60,407 nt of DNA from Pelagibacteraceae bacterium AG-426-P20 (GCA_003210015.1 QCNX01000003.1:1-60407); one strand, 5' to 3'; positions 35,162 through 45,968 are shown, counted from the stretch's first letter. Notes: generated by a model from the sequence alone, not told the origin. Translations and numbers: made by a program.

Positions 35162-36069
35162 ATATTAATCAATTAAAAGTTTTACTAAAAAAGTTTGATT
35201 CAAAAGTTACATATAATGAAGATTTAAAAAAAAAAAACTGGTTTAATATTGGTGGAAAAGCAAAAGTTTTTTTTAAAGCTAATGAGTTAAAAGATTTAGT
35301 AAAGTTTTTAAAAATTTTAGATAATAAAGAAAAAATTTCTATAATTGGCGCAGGCTCTAATGTTTTAATAACTGATGATACTTACGATGGTGTCATAATT
35401 AAACTTGGAAAAAATTTTAATAGATTATCATTACTTAATAATAATATAATTATTTCAGGCACTGCAGTTCTAGATAAAAAGTTGGCTGACTACGCAGCAG
35501 ACAATAGTTTAAGTGGTTTTGAATTTTTATCATGTATTCCTGGGACCATTGGTGGTGGTATTAAGATGAATGCTGGATGTTTTGGTCAAGAAATTAAAGA
35601 TATTTTAGTGTCTTTACAAGCAGTTGATAAAAATGGAAATTTATTAACTATACCTGCTGAAAAAATTAATTTTGATTATAGAAAAAATGATCTTCCAGGT
35701 AATTTGATATTTTTAAGTGCTTCTTTTAAAGGTAAAAAAAAAAATTCTGATCAGGTAAAAGAAAAAATGTTACAATTAAAAATTAGAAAAAACAACAATC
35801 AACCTACAAAAATAAAAACAAGTGGTAGTACATTTAAAAACCCAATAACACAAACTGATAAAAAAGTATGGGAATTAATTAAAGACTCTGTTCCATTAAA
35901 CACAAGTTTTGGAGATGCTTATATTTCCGAAAAACATTCAAATTTTTTTGTAAATAAAGGTGATGCTAAGTTTAAAGATATGAAAAAATTAATTGATTTT
36001 GTTACAAAGAAAGTGTTCGAAAAAACAGGTATAAGTTTAGAAAAAGAAATAAAGGTAATAGAAAATTGA
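35158..36069 (+). CDS. murB: UDP-N-acetylenolpyruvoylglucosamine reductase
   Basis: NWFNIGGKAKVFFKA, GAGSNVLITD, FLSCIPGTIGGGIKMNAGCFG, SGSTFKNP, SEKHSNFFVN. Confidence 0.97.
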   Translation: MNINQLKVLLKKFDSKVTYNEDLKKKNWFNIGGKAKVFFKANELKDLVKFLKILDNKEKISIIGAGSNVLITDDTYDGVIIKLGKNFNRLSLLNNNIIISGTAVLDKKLADYAADNSLSGFEFLSCIPGTIGGGIKMNAGCFGQEIKDILVSLQAVDKNGNLLTIPAEKINFDYRKNDLPGNLIFLSASFKGKKKNSDQVKEKMLQLKIRKNNNQPTKIKTSGSTFKNPITQTDKKVWELIKDSVPLNTSFGDAYISEKHSNFFVNKGDAKFKDMKKLIDFVTKKVFEKTGISLEKEIKVIEN

Positions 36070-36980
36070 AAAAAAAAATTTTAATAATTTCCGGTGGAAT
36101 ATCTAAGGAGCGAAAGATAAGTCTTGAAACAGGAAATCAAGTCTCAAAAGAATTAAAAAAAAATGGATATAAAGTTAAAATTTGTGAACCAAATTATAAT
36201 TTAACTAATATCATTAAAGATTTTAAACCAAATTGTGTTTTTAATGCCTTACACGGTCAATTTGGTGAGGATGGATATATTCAATCTATTTTAGAGAACA
36301 TTGGAGTACCTTACACTCATTCTGGAATAATTGCTTCAGCTCAAGCAATGGATAAAGAAATATCAAAAAAAATATTTATTAAAAATAAAATTTTAACACC
36401 AAAATATATTAAATATTGCTTTGATAAATCTAAATTTGAATTAAATAAACTTATTAAAAAAAAACTTGGATTTCCTGTGGTTATAAAACCAATTAATGAG
36501 GGATCCAGTGTAAATGTATTTATTTGTAATTCATCCAATATAAATAATAAATTAAAAATATTAAGAATTTATAAAAAGATTTTGATTGAACAGTTCATCC
36601 CAGGGCGAGAAATTCAGGCTGCAATTTTAGGTAAAAATAAGTTAGGTGCGATTGAGTTGAAGCCAAAACGTAAATTTTACGATTATAAGGCAAAATACAA
36701 TTCCAAAGCAAAAACAGAACACATTATTCCAGTTAATTTAACAAAAAAAAAATATAATGAATTAATGAGTATTTCATTAAAAGCTCATAATTTATTAGGT
36801 TGTAGAGGTGTAACAAGATCAGATTTTAAATATTATAACAATAAATTTTATCTTTTAGAAATTAATACACAACCAGGAATGACTAAACTTTCTTTAGTTC
36901 CAGAAATATCAGCTTATAAAGGTATAAATTTTATAAATTTAATTAAATTAATTTTAAAAGATGCTTCAACAAATAAATAG
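36066..36980 (+). CDS. ddl: D-alanine--D-alanine ligase
   Basis: GGISKERKISLETG, NALHGQFGEDGYIQSILE, VIKPINEGSSVNVF, RSDFKYYNNKFYLLEINTQPGMT. Confidence 0.96.
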   Translation: MKKKILIISGGISKERKISLETGNQVSKELKKNGYKVKICEPNYNLTNIIKDFKPNCVFNALHGQFGEDGYIQSILENIGVPYTHSGIIASAQAMDKEISKKIFIKNKILTPKYIKYCFDKSKFELNKLIKKKLGFPVVIKPINEGSSVNVFICNSSNINNKLKILRIYKKILIEQFIPGREIQAAILGKNKLGAIELKPKRKFYDYKAKYNSKAKTEHIIPVNLTKKKYNELMSISLKAHNLLGCRGVTRSDFKYYNNKFYLLEINTQPGMTKLSLVPEISAYKGINFINLIKLILKDASTNK

Positions 36981-37632
36981 GAAAATTATTATTTATTTAT
37001 TTATTTTTTTACTACTAGGGACATATTCTAATAAAGAATTTTTAGATGATAAATTTTCAAACATAATCAATTTTAAAATTGATGGCTTAAATAAGTCAGA
37101 AACAGAAAAAATAAATAGACAATTAGGTATTCTTCAAAATGAAAATTTATTCTTTTTAGAAAAAAATAAAATTTTACAAATTATAGACTCTCAAAAAATA
37201 GTTGAGAAGTTCTTTATTTTCAAAAATTATCCTTCTACTTTAAATATCAAAATAAAAAAAACTGAATTTTTAGCTGCTACAAAAAAAAATAATCTTAGTT
37301 TTTATTTAGCTTCCAATGGAAACTTAATTCAAACAAAAGATGAAATAATTGATTTACCATTTATATCAGGAAATATTGATATAAATGAATTTTTAAAATT
37401 AAAGGAAATAATTGATGAGTCAAGTTTTGATTATAAAAACATTAAACATCTTTATTATTTTAAATCTAAAAGATGGGATATTAAGACTAAAGATAACTTA
37501 ATTATTAAATTGCCAGTCAAAAATTTAAAAGTATCTTTTGAAATATTATCAAGATTATCAGAAAGTAGTGAATTTAAGAATATGAAGATTATTGATTTAA
37601 GACAAAATAATTTGGTTATTTTAAATGGATGA
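36961..37632 (+). CDS. ftsQ: FtsQ-like cell division protein
   Basis: N-terminal TM; POTRA-like region and conserved trailing WDIKTKDNLIIKLPVKN...IIDLRQNNLVI; between ddl and ftsA-like gene. Confidence 0.8.
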   Translation: MLQQINRKIIIYLFIFLLLGTYSNKEFLDDKFSNIINFKIDGLNKSETEKINRQLGILQNENLFFLEKNKILQIIDSQKIVEKFFIFKNYPSTLNIKIKKTEFLAATKKNNLSFYLASNGNLIQTKDEIIDLPFISGNIDINEFLKLKEIIDESSFDYKNIKHLYYFKSKRWDIKTKDNLIIKLPVKNLKVSFEILSRLSESSEFKNMKIIDLRQNNLVILNG

Positions 37633-38326
37633 CTCTAAAAAAAACAAATTTTTTTTATTAGTTGGATTTCATGAAATTAAATTTACAGCATTAAATGAAA
37701 ATAACGAAATTTTATTAGATAAAGAGTTTATATCAAACGACACTTCTTACGAACAAAATTTAAAAACATTACAAAATTTTTTAGATAAATATTTTTTTGG
37801 ATTAGAAAAAAAATTAAATGATTATATAAATGAAGTTTATTTAATACTAAATTATAAAGACTTTCTTACAGTAGATGTATCTACCATTCATGGTTTAAAT
37901 AATTTCAATGATCAATCTGATAATATTTCAAACTTTCTTATTAATATAAAAAATGATGTATTTAAAGATATTGATGGTTTTGATCTAGCACATATGATAA
38001 TTAACAAATTTATAATAAATGGAAAAGAGCATTTATCAATTCAAAATTATAAAGGATACGAAAATATTTTTTTTGAAATAAAATTTATATGTTTTAAAAG
38101 CAATATTTTGACTGATTTAAAAAAAATTTTTTCAAAATATGGAATTTTGATTAAAAATTTTTCTTGTTATGAATATATTAATAATTTTAAGAAATCTGAA
38201 GAGGATAATATCTTTGATCTTGCAGATAAATTGAGAAACGGACTTAATAAGAAAGAAATTTTATTTATCAATAGACCCCTGAAAAATAATGGTTTTTTTG
38301 AAAAGTTTTTTAATTTTTTCAATTAA
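37625..38326 (+). CDS. Reduced FtsA-like protein (233 aa), no recognisable complete ATPase domain
   Basis: Occupies the ftsA position (ftsQ-X-lpxC). Segment FFEIKFICFKSNILTDLKKIFSKYGILIKNFSCYEYINNF resembles the FtsA SHS2 region; C-terminus NNGFFEKFFNFFN resembles an amphipathic membrane-targeting helix. Synteny plus weak motif similarity. Confidence 0.5.
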   Translation: MDDSKKNKFFLLVGFHEIKFTALNENNEILLDKEFISNDTSYEQNLKTLQNFLDKYFFGLEKKLNDYINEVYLILNYKDFLTVDVSTIHGLNNFNDQSDNISNFLINIKNDVFKDIDGFDLAHMIINKFIINGKEHLSIQNYKGYENIFFEIKFICFKSNILTDLKKIFSKYGILIKNFSCYEYINNFKKSEEDNIFDLADKLRNGLNKKEILFINRPLKNNGFFEKFFNFFN

Positions 38327-38396
38327 ATAAGCGTATTTTCTTGTAATATTTGTTGTTTTTATTTTTAAACTATTTCCTCATATCTTAAGCTTATAA

Positions 38397-39320
38397 ATGT
38401 CTATATTTAAACAAAAAACTGTTAAAAAATCTATCTCATTAGACGGGATAGGTCTGCACTCAGGAAAAAATGTTAAAATTAAAATTTTACCGGCAGAACC
38501 TAATTCGGGGATAATCTTTAAAAGAGTGGATTTAGAAGAAGGAAAAAATTTAATTTATCCAGACATTTTTAATGTGAGCAGTGCAGTTCTATGCACAACA
38601 ATTTCTAATGAATTTGGTGCAAAAGTTTCAACTATTGAACATTTAATGGGGTCTATGTTTGGTTTAGGGATTGATAATGCATTAGTTGAAATCGATAATG
38701 AAGAAGTTCCTATACTTGACGGCTCAGGAAAAATATTTGTCGAAAAGATTTTAAATGCAGGGATTACGATTAGTAATAATCCGATTAAAGTCATCAAGAT
38801 AAATCAAAAAATTGATTTAAAAGAAAATGAAAAATTTATTTCAATTGAACCAAGCGAAATAAACTTAGAGATTGACTTTGAAATAAAATATCAAAACTCA
38901 CTAATTGGCACACAAAGAAATAAGATCAAGGTTTATGAAGACGACTTGAATGATATATATAATTCTAGAACGTTTTGCCTATATGAAGATGTTTCTAAAC
39001 TTAGAGATATGGATCTTGCAAAAGGTGGTTCTTTAGATAATGCAATTGTAGTAAAAAATAATGAGATTTTAAATGATGAAAAAATAAGGAATGATTTAGA
39101 ATTCGTTAACCACAAAATCCTAGACTGTATTGGAGATCTTTATTTATCAGGTTATAAAATTATTGGAAAAGTTATATGTTCACAAGGTGGACATAAACTT
39201 ACCAATGACCTGTTGAGAAAGGTATTTTCTAATAAATCAAATTACTCACTATTAGAAATTAACGAAAAAACTTTATCCCCTACGTTAATAAACAAGCAAA
39301 ACCTAAGGTCAATTGCTTAA
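38397..39320 (+). CDS. lpxC: UDP-3-O-acyl-N-acetylglucosamine deacetylase
   Basis: QKTVKKSISLDGIGLHSGKNV, STIEHLMGSMFGLGIDNALVEID, EVPILDGSG, FVNHKILDCIGDLYLSG. Confidence 0.98.
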   Translation: MSIFKQKTVKKSISLDGIGLHSGKNVKIKILPAEPNSGIIFKRVDLEEGKNLIYPDIFNVSSAVLCTTISNEFGAKVSTIEHLMGSMFGLGIDNALVEIDNEEVPILDGSGKIFVEKILNAGITISNNPIKVIKINQKIDLKENEKFISIEPSEINLEIDFEIKYQNSLIGTQRNKIKVYEDDLNDIYNSRTFCLYEDVSKLRDMDLAKGGSLDNAIVVKNNEILNDEKIRNDLEFVNHKILDCIGDLYLSGYKIIGKVICSQGGHKLTNDLLRKVFSNKSNYSLLEINEKTLSPTLINKQNLRSIA

Positions 39321-39363
39321 ATAATTTTTTTCTAGTATTAAATTAATCTGTTAGAACAATAGA

Positions 39364-40227
39364 ATGAATAGATTAAAAAAAATTTTTATATTTTTTTTTC
39401 TAGTAGTAAATTTATGGTCTTGTGCTAAGGATCAAAAAAAAGTTTCAGACCTTGAAAATACTGACTTAGAAAGCCAAATGATTCAACTTTATAATGAAGG
39501 ATATAAAGAGTATCTTGAAGGCGACACCCTTTATGCTGCTCAGAAATTTAATGAAGCTGAATTGATTTTTCCTCAATCCGATTGGGCACCCAAAGCTGCA
39601 TTGATGAGTGCCTATGTATATTATGCTGATGATTATTACTCAGATGCTATTTATGAATTAGAAAGATTTTTAAAAGTTTACAAGGTGCACAAAGATATAG
39701 ATTATGCTCATTTCTTATTAGCAATGTGTTATTATGAAAATATAATTGATGAAAAAAGAGATTTGAGGCCACTGCTTAAGTCAAGAAAAGAATTTGAATT
39801 TATAATTAAGAATTACCCTTCAACAGACTTTGCAGCTGATGCACAGTTTAAAATAGATTTAATTAATGACAGGTTAGCAGGTAAAGAAATGTATATTGCT
39901 AGACATTATTTAAAAAGTAAAAAATGGATTCCCGCAATAAATAGATTTAAGAATGTTGTAGAAAATTATGAAACAACTGTTTATGTTCAAGAAGCACTGC
40001 ATAGATTAGTTGAAACTTATTATATTATCGGATTAGACTTTGAAGCAAATAAATATGCTAGCTTATTAGGTTATAATTATCAATCTAGCGAGTGGTATAA
40101 AGCCACTTATAAAGTCTTTAACAAAGATTATGAATATGATGAAAAGAAAATAAGAAATTTGAAAAAACAAGATAAAAAATCAATATTTAAAAAATTTTCT
40201 TCTAAATTTAGAAAACTATTTGAATAG
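39364..40227 (+). CDS. bamD: Outer membrane assembly lipoprotein BamD
   Basis: Lipobox-like LWSCAKD; TPR pattern YNEGYKEYLEGDTLYAAQKFNEAELIFPQSDWAPKAALM, YPSTDFAADAQFKIDLINDRLAGKEMYIARHYL. Confidence 0.93.
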   Translation: MNRLKKIFIFFFLVVNLWSCAKDQKKVSDLENTDLESQMIQLYNEGYKEYLEGDTLYAAQKFNEAELIFPQSDWAPKAALMSAYVYYADDYYSDAIYELERFLKVYKVHKDIDYAHFLLAMCYYENIIDEKRDLRPLLKSRKEFEFIIKNYPSTDFAADAQFKIDLINDRLAGKEMYIARHYLKSKKWIPAINRFKNVVENYETTVYVQEALHRLVETYYIIGLDFEANKYASLLGYNYQSSEWYKATYKVFNKDYEYDEKKIRNLKKQDKKSIFKKFSSKFRKLFE

Positions 40228-42249
40228 ATGAATAAAGCAGAAATTATCAAAAACTATAAAAAAAAAATAGAAAATTTCAAAAAATTAAATGAAGCATATT
40301 ATGATAAAAATAAACCACTTATCACAGATGCTGAATATGACTCAATCAAATTTGAATTATTACAATTAGAAAAAAAATATCAATATTTAAAAGATGAATT
40401 TTCACCTAGCAATACAGTAGGCTTCAAACCTTCAAAAATTTTCAAAAAGATCACCCACAAAGAGCCCATGTTATCTTTGAGTAACGCTTTTGACGAAAAA
40501 GATTTAGAAAATTTTGAACAAAAAATTTTAAACTATTTAAATAAAACCAAAGAATTTAAAATTGAATATAGTGCAGAACCTAAAATAGACGGTATTTCTG
40601 CATCATTAACATATATAGATGGAAACTTAACCAGAGGACTGTCTAGAGGAGATGGTAAAATAGGTGAAGATATTACTGGAAACTTAAAAACTATTAAAGA
40701 TATTCCACTTCAAATAATCTCCAATGATATCCCCAAAGAAATAGAAATTAGAGGTGAAGTTTTTATACAAAACAGTGATTTTATAAAGCTTAAGAATAAG
40801 TTTGCTAATCCAAGAAATGCAGCTTCAGGCTCATTAAGACAAAAAGAGTCAGAAGAGACAAAAAAAATTCCTCTTAGGTTTATAGCTTATACATACGGAT
40901 ATGAAAAAGGATTGAAGGACAAAAATCAAAGTGATTTTCTAAAAAGTTTATCAAAGTGGGGGTTTAAGATAAATCCTCTCAATAAAGTATTAATGGGTAT
41001 AGACAATTTGACAAAAAATTATAATGAAATTGAAAAAAAAAGAAGTGAGATTGATTTTGATATTGATGGGATAGTTTATAAAATTAATGATTTTGAGTTA
41101 CAATCAAGATTAGGATATGTTGCTAACGCACCAAGATGGGCAATAGCTCATAAATTTTCATCAGACAAAGCAACATCTCAATTATTAGATATAGAAATAC
41201 AAATTGGAAGAACTGGAGCATTAACACCTGTTGCAAAAATAAAACCTGTTAATATTGGTGGTGTAGTGGTTTCAAATGCTACACTTCATAATGAAGATGA
41301 GATAAATAGAAAAGATATAAGAATAAATGACACAGTTTTAGTTGAAAGAGCTGGAGATGTAATACCACATATTCTTTCAGTAGATTTAAGCAAAAGACTT
41401 AATGACTCTAAAAAATATAAATTTCCAAATAAATGTCCATCTTGTGGGTCAAAGATAATAAAGGAGTTTAATTCAGCAGCTAAAAAATTTGATGCTGTAA
41501 GAAGATGTTCAAGTGAAGGATATGATTGTGATAAAGTTGCTATTGAAAAAATTAAACACTTTATTTCTAAAGAAGCATTGAACATTGATGGTTTTGGAAA
41601 GAAAATTGTTGAAAATTTTTGGAAATTAAAACTTATCAAATTTCCACAAGATATATTTAAACTAGATTATAATAAAATTTTAAATTTAGAGGGCTGGGGA
41701 AAACAATCTATAAATAATTTAAAATTTTCAATTGAAGAAAAAAAAACTATATCACTAGAAAAGTTTATATATTCTTTAGGCATAAGACACATTGGTCTTG
41801 AAGGCGCAAAACTAATTTCAAAACACGTTAAAACATCTCATAATTTCTCAAATATTGCTAAAGATGAAAATTTGAAAGATTTAGAAAATTTGGATGGAAT
41901 TGGAGAAATGCAAATTAAATCTATTAAAAGATTTTTATCTAACAAAACCAATAAAAAGATTGTGCAAGATCTCCAAAAAATACTCAAAATAAATGATGTA
42001 AAAAAAATAAGTTCAAAGGGTAGATTAATGAACAAAACATTCATGCTTACAGGTAAACTTACAAACATGAGTCGATCAGAGGCAAAACATTTAATTGAAC
42101 AAAATTCTGGTTCAATAATTAGCAATGTTTCAAAAAAACTTAACTATTTAATTATTGGAGAAAAACCAACAAAAAGAAAAGTTGATCTTGCAAAGGAACT
42201 TAATATTAAAATCCTAAATCAATCAGAATGGTTAAAAATGTTAAATTAA
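40228..42249 (+). CDS. ligA: NAD-dependent DNA ligase
   Basis: AEPKIDGISASLTY (KxDG), intact Cys4 zinc finger CPSCGSKI...RRCSSEGYDC, HhH and BRCT regions. Confidence 0.98.
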   Translation: MNKAEIIKNYKKKIENFKKLNEAYYDKNKPLITDAEYDSIKFELLQLEKKYQYLKDEFSPSNTVGFKPSKIFKKITHKEPMLSLSNAFDEKDLENFEQKILNYLNKTKEFKIEYSAEPKIDGISASLTYIDGNLTRGLSRGDGKIGEDITGNLKTIKDIPLQIISNDIPKEIEIRGEVFIQNSDFIKLKNKFANPRNAASGSLRQKESEETKKIPLRFIAYTYGYEKGLKDKNQSDFLKSLSKWGFKINPLNKVLMGIDNLTKNYNEIEKKRSEIDFDIDGIVYKINDFELQSRLGYVANAPRWAIAHKFSSDKATSQLLDIEIQIGRTGALTPVAKIKPVNIGGVVVSNATLHNEDEINRKDIRINDTVLVERAGDVIPHILSVDLSKRLNDSKKYKFPNKCPSCGSKIIKEFNSAAKKFDAVRRCSSEGYDCDKVAIEKIKHFISKEALNIDGFGKKIVENFWKLKLIKFPQDIFKLDYNKILNLEGWGKQSINNLKFSIEEKKTISLEKFIYSLGIRHIGLEGAKLISKHVKTSHNFSNIAKDENLKDLENLDGIGEMQIKSIKRFLSNKTNKKIVQDLQKILKINDVKKISSKGRLMNKTFMLTGKLTNMSRSEAKHLIEQNSGSIISNVSKKLNYLIIGEKPTKRKVDLAKELNIKILNQSEWLKMLN

Positions 42250-43932
42250 ACTAGCTAACCATTGTTTTTGTTTCTTATTTAATAATGATGAAATTTTTGA
42301 ATAAACTTCAAAATGGTAATTAAAAAGATAATCTTTTTCATTTTTTGTTAAAAGATTAAAATCAATTAAGTCTTTATCAATAGGGGCCAATGTTAAATTT
42401 TTAAAAAATAATTTTTTATTTATTTTTTTTACGTAAATTAAATTTTCAATTCTTATCCCAAAATTATCTTTTTTATAAAAACCTGGCTCGTTACTTAAAA
42501 TCATTCCTTCTTTAATCTCAACTGTGTTAAATTTTGAAATTGCCTGGGGTCCCTCGTGAACATTTAAGAAATGCCCAACACCATGTCCTGTTCCATGAAG
42601 ATAATCATATCCATTTTGTTTTAAAAATTTTCTTGCATTAATATCAATTTTTTTTCCAATTGAATCTTTTTTGAGATTTGTACTTGCAACAGCAATATGG
42701 CCTTTCAATACATAGGTAAAAATTTTTTTGATGTTTGAATTTTGTTTATCAAAACAGATTGTTCTTGTTACATCTGTTGTTCCATATTTATATTGACCAC
42801 CTGAGTCACACAAAAAAATTTCATTTTTATGAATATATTTTGTATTTTTCTTTGTAGCTCGATAATGGACTATCGCACCATTTTTTCCACTACCAGCAAT
42901 AGTATTAAAACTAGGAAATAAATAATTTTTATTATGTTTCCTAAATTTTTCTAATTGATTTTGAGCATCAACTTCTGTAATTTTTTTTTTATTAATTTTT
43001 TTAATCCAATAAATGAATTTTGTTAAAGCAGCTCCATCTAAAATATGAGATTTAATCATATTATTAATCTCAGTTTGATTCTTAATTGATTTAAATAAAT
43101 ATATTGGATCTTCTTTTTGTATTAATTTAAATTTTTTAGATAAGATTTGTTCATTATAAAAAGAACATGATTTTGAGTCTACTGATATATTTTTACCATC
43201 TAATTTATTAATCAAAGTCTCAAAATTCTGTGGATTAACTATTTCTTTTTCACTTATCCTTTTTTCTTTTATTAATCTTTTCAGTTTATTCTTATTAGTA
43301 ATAATAAATTTTTTATTATTTTTACTTATTAAAAGATTTGAATTAGGTATGGGGCTATTTGGACTGTCATGCCCCCTAATATTTAAGAGCCAAGCAACAT
43401 TTTCTGGAGCAGTAATAAATAAATAATCTAATTTATTTTTATTTAAATATCTTATTACCCTTTTAATTTTTTTTTGATGGCTTTCTCCAGTAATTTTTTG
43501 ATCTAAAGAATAGAAAGGTTTTATCTTTATTTTTTTTAAGTTTATGACTTCATTTATTAAATTTTTTTTTATAGACTTTGGGCTGTTATTAGAAAATATT
43601 TTTTTTATTTGACCAGACGTAAATAATTTAGGATCAAAGCCTATCTTTAAATTTCTAAAAACTTTGCAATTAATGATCTTGCTATAATCTAAAATTGTAA
43701 ACTTTTTTCCACTTTCTATTCTTGCTTGGATTGTATATCTTCCATCTACAAATAAATAATTTTTATTTTGTAGAATTACAGCATACCCTGCCGAACCAGT
43801 AAAATTTGATACTTCTTTCAATCGATCTTCATTTGAATACTCTGAAAAATATTCATCATTTTTTGGTATAATATATCCATCAATATCAAATTTTATAAAT
43901 TGAGATCTAAGTACTTTTATTATATTTTTCAT
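42241..43932 (-). CDS. pepP: Xaa-Pro aminopeptidase (M24 family)
   Basis: FLCDSGGQYKYGTTDVTRTI, HGTGHGVGHFLNVHEGPQ, ILSNEPGFYKKDNFGIRIENL. Confidence 0.93.
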   Translation of the reverse strand: MKNIIKVLRSQFIKFDIDGYIIPKNDEYFSEYSNEDRLKEVSNFTGSAGYAVILQNKNYLFVDGRYTIQARIESGKKFTILDYSKIINCKVFRNLKIGFDPKLFTSGQIKKIFSNNSPKSIKKNLINEVINLKKIKIKPFYSLDQKITGESHQKKIKRVIRYLNKNKLDYLFITAPENVAWLLNIRGHDSPNSPIPNSNLLISKNNKKFIITNKNKLKRLIKEKRISEKEIVNPQNFETLINKLDGKNISVDSKSCSFYNEQILSKKFKLIQKEDPIYLFKSIKNQTEINNMIKSHILDGAALTKFIYWIKKINKKKITEVDAQNQLEKFRKHNKNYLFPSFNTIAGSGKNGAIVHYRATKKNTKYIHKNEIFLCDSGGQYKYGTTDVTRTICFDKQNSNIKKIFTYVLKGHIAVASTNLKKDSIGKKIDINARKFLKQNGYDYLHGTGHGVGHFLNVHEGPQAISKFNTVEIKEGMILSNEPGFYKKDNFGIRIENLIYVKKINKKLFFKNLTLAPIDKDLIDFNLLTKNEKDYLFNYHFEVYSKISSLLNKKQKQWLASLI

Positions 43933-45968
43933 TTAATTCTTTTTTGATATCGTAACCACCCTGGGCTTCTTATTGTGTCCTCTTCATTTTCTTCAATATC
44001 TTGATTAAATTCAAAATCATCAATTGCATTTTTTTCTTCTTCAAAGAAAGAATTTTTTTCTAAATGCTCTGCTGGAAGCTCATCAATGAACCGTGATGCC
44101 ATGCTATCAATCCAGTCTCCTTGATAAAATCTATTCATAGAGAATGATATTATCACTTTTTTTTTTGCTCTTGTGACTCCAACATAAGCTAATCTTCTTT
44201 CTTCTTCGAGGCCATTTTGACCTTTTTCCTCAATTGATTTTTGATGAGGGAAAAGACCTTCTTCCCAGCCTGGAAGAAAGACAGCTTCAAACTCTAATCC
44301 TTTGGCTGCGTGCATTGTCATCATGTTTACTTTTTGTCCATCCCAATCTTGGTCAATTGATGTTGCTAGTGAAACATGTTCCAAGAAGCTTTCTAAGGTA
44401 TCAAACTCTTTCATTGCGCTTAATAATTCTTTAATGTTTTCCAGCCTATTTTCATTTTCCATATCTTTTTTATTTTTTAACATTGCAGAGTAGCCAGACT
44501 CATCCAATATTATTTGTAATAATTTAACATGATTAATTTTTTTTATATTACAATCATGTCTCCATTTATTTAGAAAATTTAAAATAAAAGATAATCCTAT
44601 TTTTGTTTTAGGTTTAATTAAATTATCCTCTATCATTTTTCTAGAAGCAAGCTCTAAACTCATAGAATTTTTTTTTGAATATTCATGAATTGACTTTAGA
44701 CTACCATCACCAACTGAACGTTTTGGGTTGTTTACTATTCTTTCAAAAGCAAGATCATCTTTGTCTTGGTGAACTATTCTTAAATAAGCAACACAATCTT
44801 TAATTTCTGCTCGTTCATAAAATTTAGTTCCTCCTAAAATTCTATATGGCATTCCTATTTTCAGAAATCTTTCTTCAAATTCTCTTGTTTGAAATATTGC
44901 TCTTACTAGAATGGCAACTTCATTTAATGAGTGTTTTTTTTTAATTTTTTCTAATTCATCAGAAATTCCAATAGCCTCATCTTTTCCATTTTTATAACAA
45001 TTAAGCTTTATTAAATCCCCATCTTCCATTGATGTTTTTAAAGTTTTTCCAACTCTATTTTGATTATTAGCTATTAATTTAGATGCTACTGATAGAATAT
45101 TTTGCGTTGATCTATAATTTTGTTCTAGTCTAATTACTTTTGTGTTTTCATAAATTTGATCAAATTCTAAGAAATTTTTAATTTCGGCTCCTCGCCAACT
45201 ATAAATTGATTGATCATCATCTCCAACACAACAGAGATTTTTATTTTCTTGAGTAAGTAAATTTAGCCATCTACTTTGAATATAATTAGTGTCTTGATAT
45301 TCATCTACTAAGATATATTTAAAATTTCTTGAATATATATCTCTTATGTCATTATTTTTTTCTAAAATTTTTACAGCGTGTAAAATTAAATCACCAAAGT
45401 CACATGCATTTAAGTCAGTAAGTTTTTGTTGATAAATTTTATAAACAGGAAGTATTGTTTTTTCGTATACATCTTTATTATTAATACGTACCTCGTTTGG
45501 ATATTGACCTTTATTTTTCCATTTATCTATAATTGCCAATACATATCTTGGTGCAAGTTGTTTTACATCAATATTTTCTGCCTTACATATATTCTTAACT
45601 AATCTTATTTGATCATCTGTATCTATTATAGTAAAATTTGAATTTAAGTTTACAGCAGAAGCATGCTTTCTTAATAGTTTTGCACAAATAGAATGGAATG
45701 TACCAAGCCATGAGAGTCCAATAGCGCTAGCGCCTAAAATTTTGCTAACTCTGTTTTGCATTTCTTTCGCTGCTTTGTTAGTAAAAGTTACAGCAAGTAT
45801 CTGGTTGGGAAATGCTTTTTTTTCAGTGATAATATGTGCAATTCTACTAGTTAAAACCTTCGTTTTGCCAGAACCAGCGCCTGCAACGATCAATAATGGA
45901 CCATCTAAGTGTGTTACAGCATCTTTTTGAGCTTCATTTAGGTTTTTTAGATAATCTGAGTTTACCAT
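43929..45968 (-). CDS. uvrD: UvrD/PcrA-family DNA helicase
   Basis: GAGSGKTKVLTSRI, VDEYQDTNYIQ, VGDDDQSIYSWRGA, TMHAAKGLEFEAVFLPGWEEGLFPH, EERRLAYVGVTRAKK. Confidence 0.96.
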   Translation of the reverse strand: MVNSDYLKNLNEAQKDAVTHLDGPLLIVAGAGSGKTKVLTSRIAHIITEKKAFPNQILAVTFTNKAAKEMQNRVSKILGASAIGLSWLGTFHSICAKLLRKHASAVNLNSNFTIIDTDDQIRLVKNICKAENIDVKQLAPRYVLAIIDKWKNKGQYPNEVRINNKDVYEKTILPVYKIYQQKLTDLNACDFGDLILHAVKILEKNNDIRDIYSRNFKYILVDEYQDTNYIQSRWLNLLTQENKNLCCVGDDDQSIYSWRGAEIKNFLEFDQIYENTKVIRLEQNYRSTQNILSVASKLIANNQNRVGKTLKTSMEDGDLIKLNCYKNGKDEAIGISDELEKIKKKHSLNEVAILVRAIFQTREFEERFLKIGMPYRILGGTKFYERAEIKDCVAYLRIVHQDKDDLAFERIVNNPKRSVGDGSLKSIHEYSKKNSMSLELASRKMIEDNLIKPKTKIGLSFILNFLNKWRHDCNIKKINHVKLLQIILDESGYSAMLKNKKDMENENRLENIKELLSAMKEFDTLESFLEHVSLATSIDQDWDGQKVNMMTMHAAKGLEFEAVFLPGWEEGLFPHQKSIEEKGQNGLEEERRLAYVGVTRAKKKVIISFSMNRFYQGDWIDSMASRFIDELPAEHLEKNSFFEEEKNAIDDFEFNQDIEENEEDTIRSPGWLRYQKRIK

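Noticed and set aside
41286-42125. Antisense ORFs in ligA (41286-41639, 41838-42125)
   Set aside because: Shadow ORFs opposite a strongly supported coding gene.
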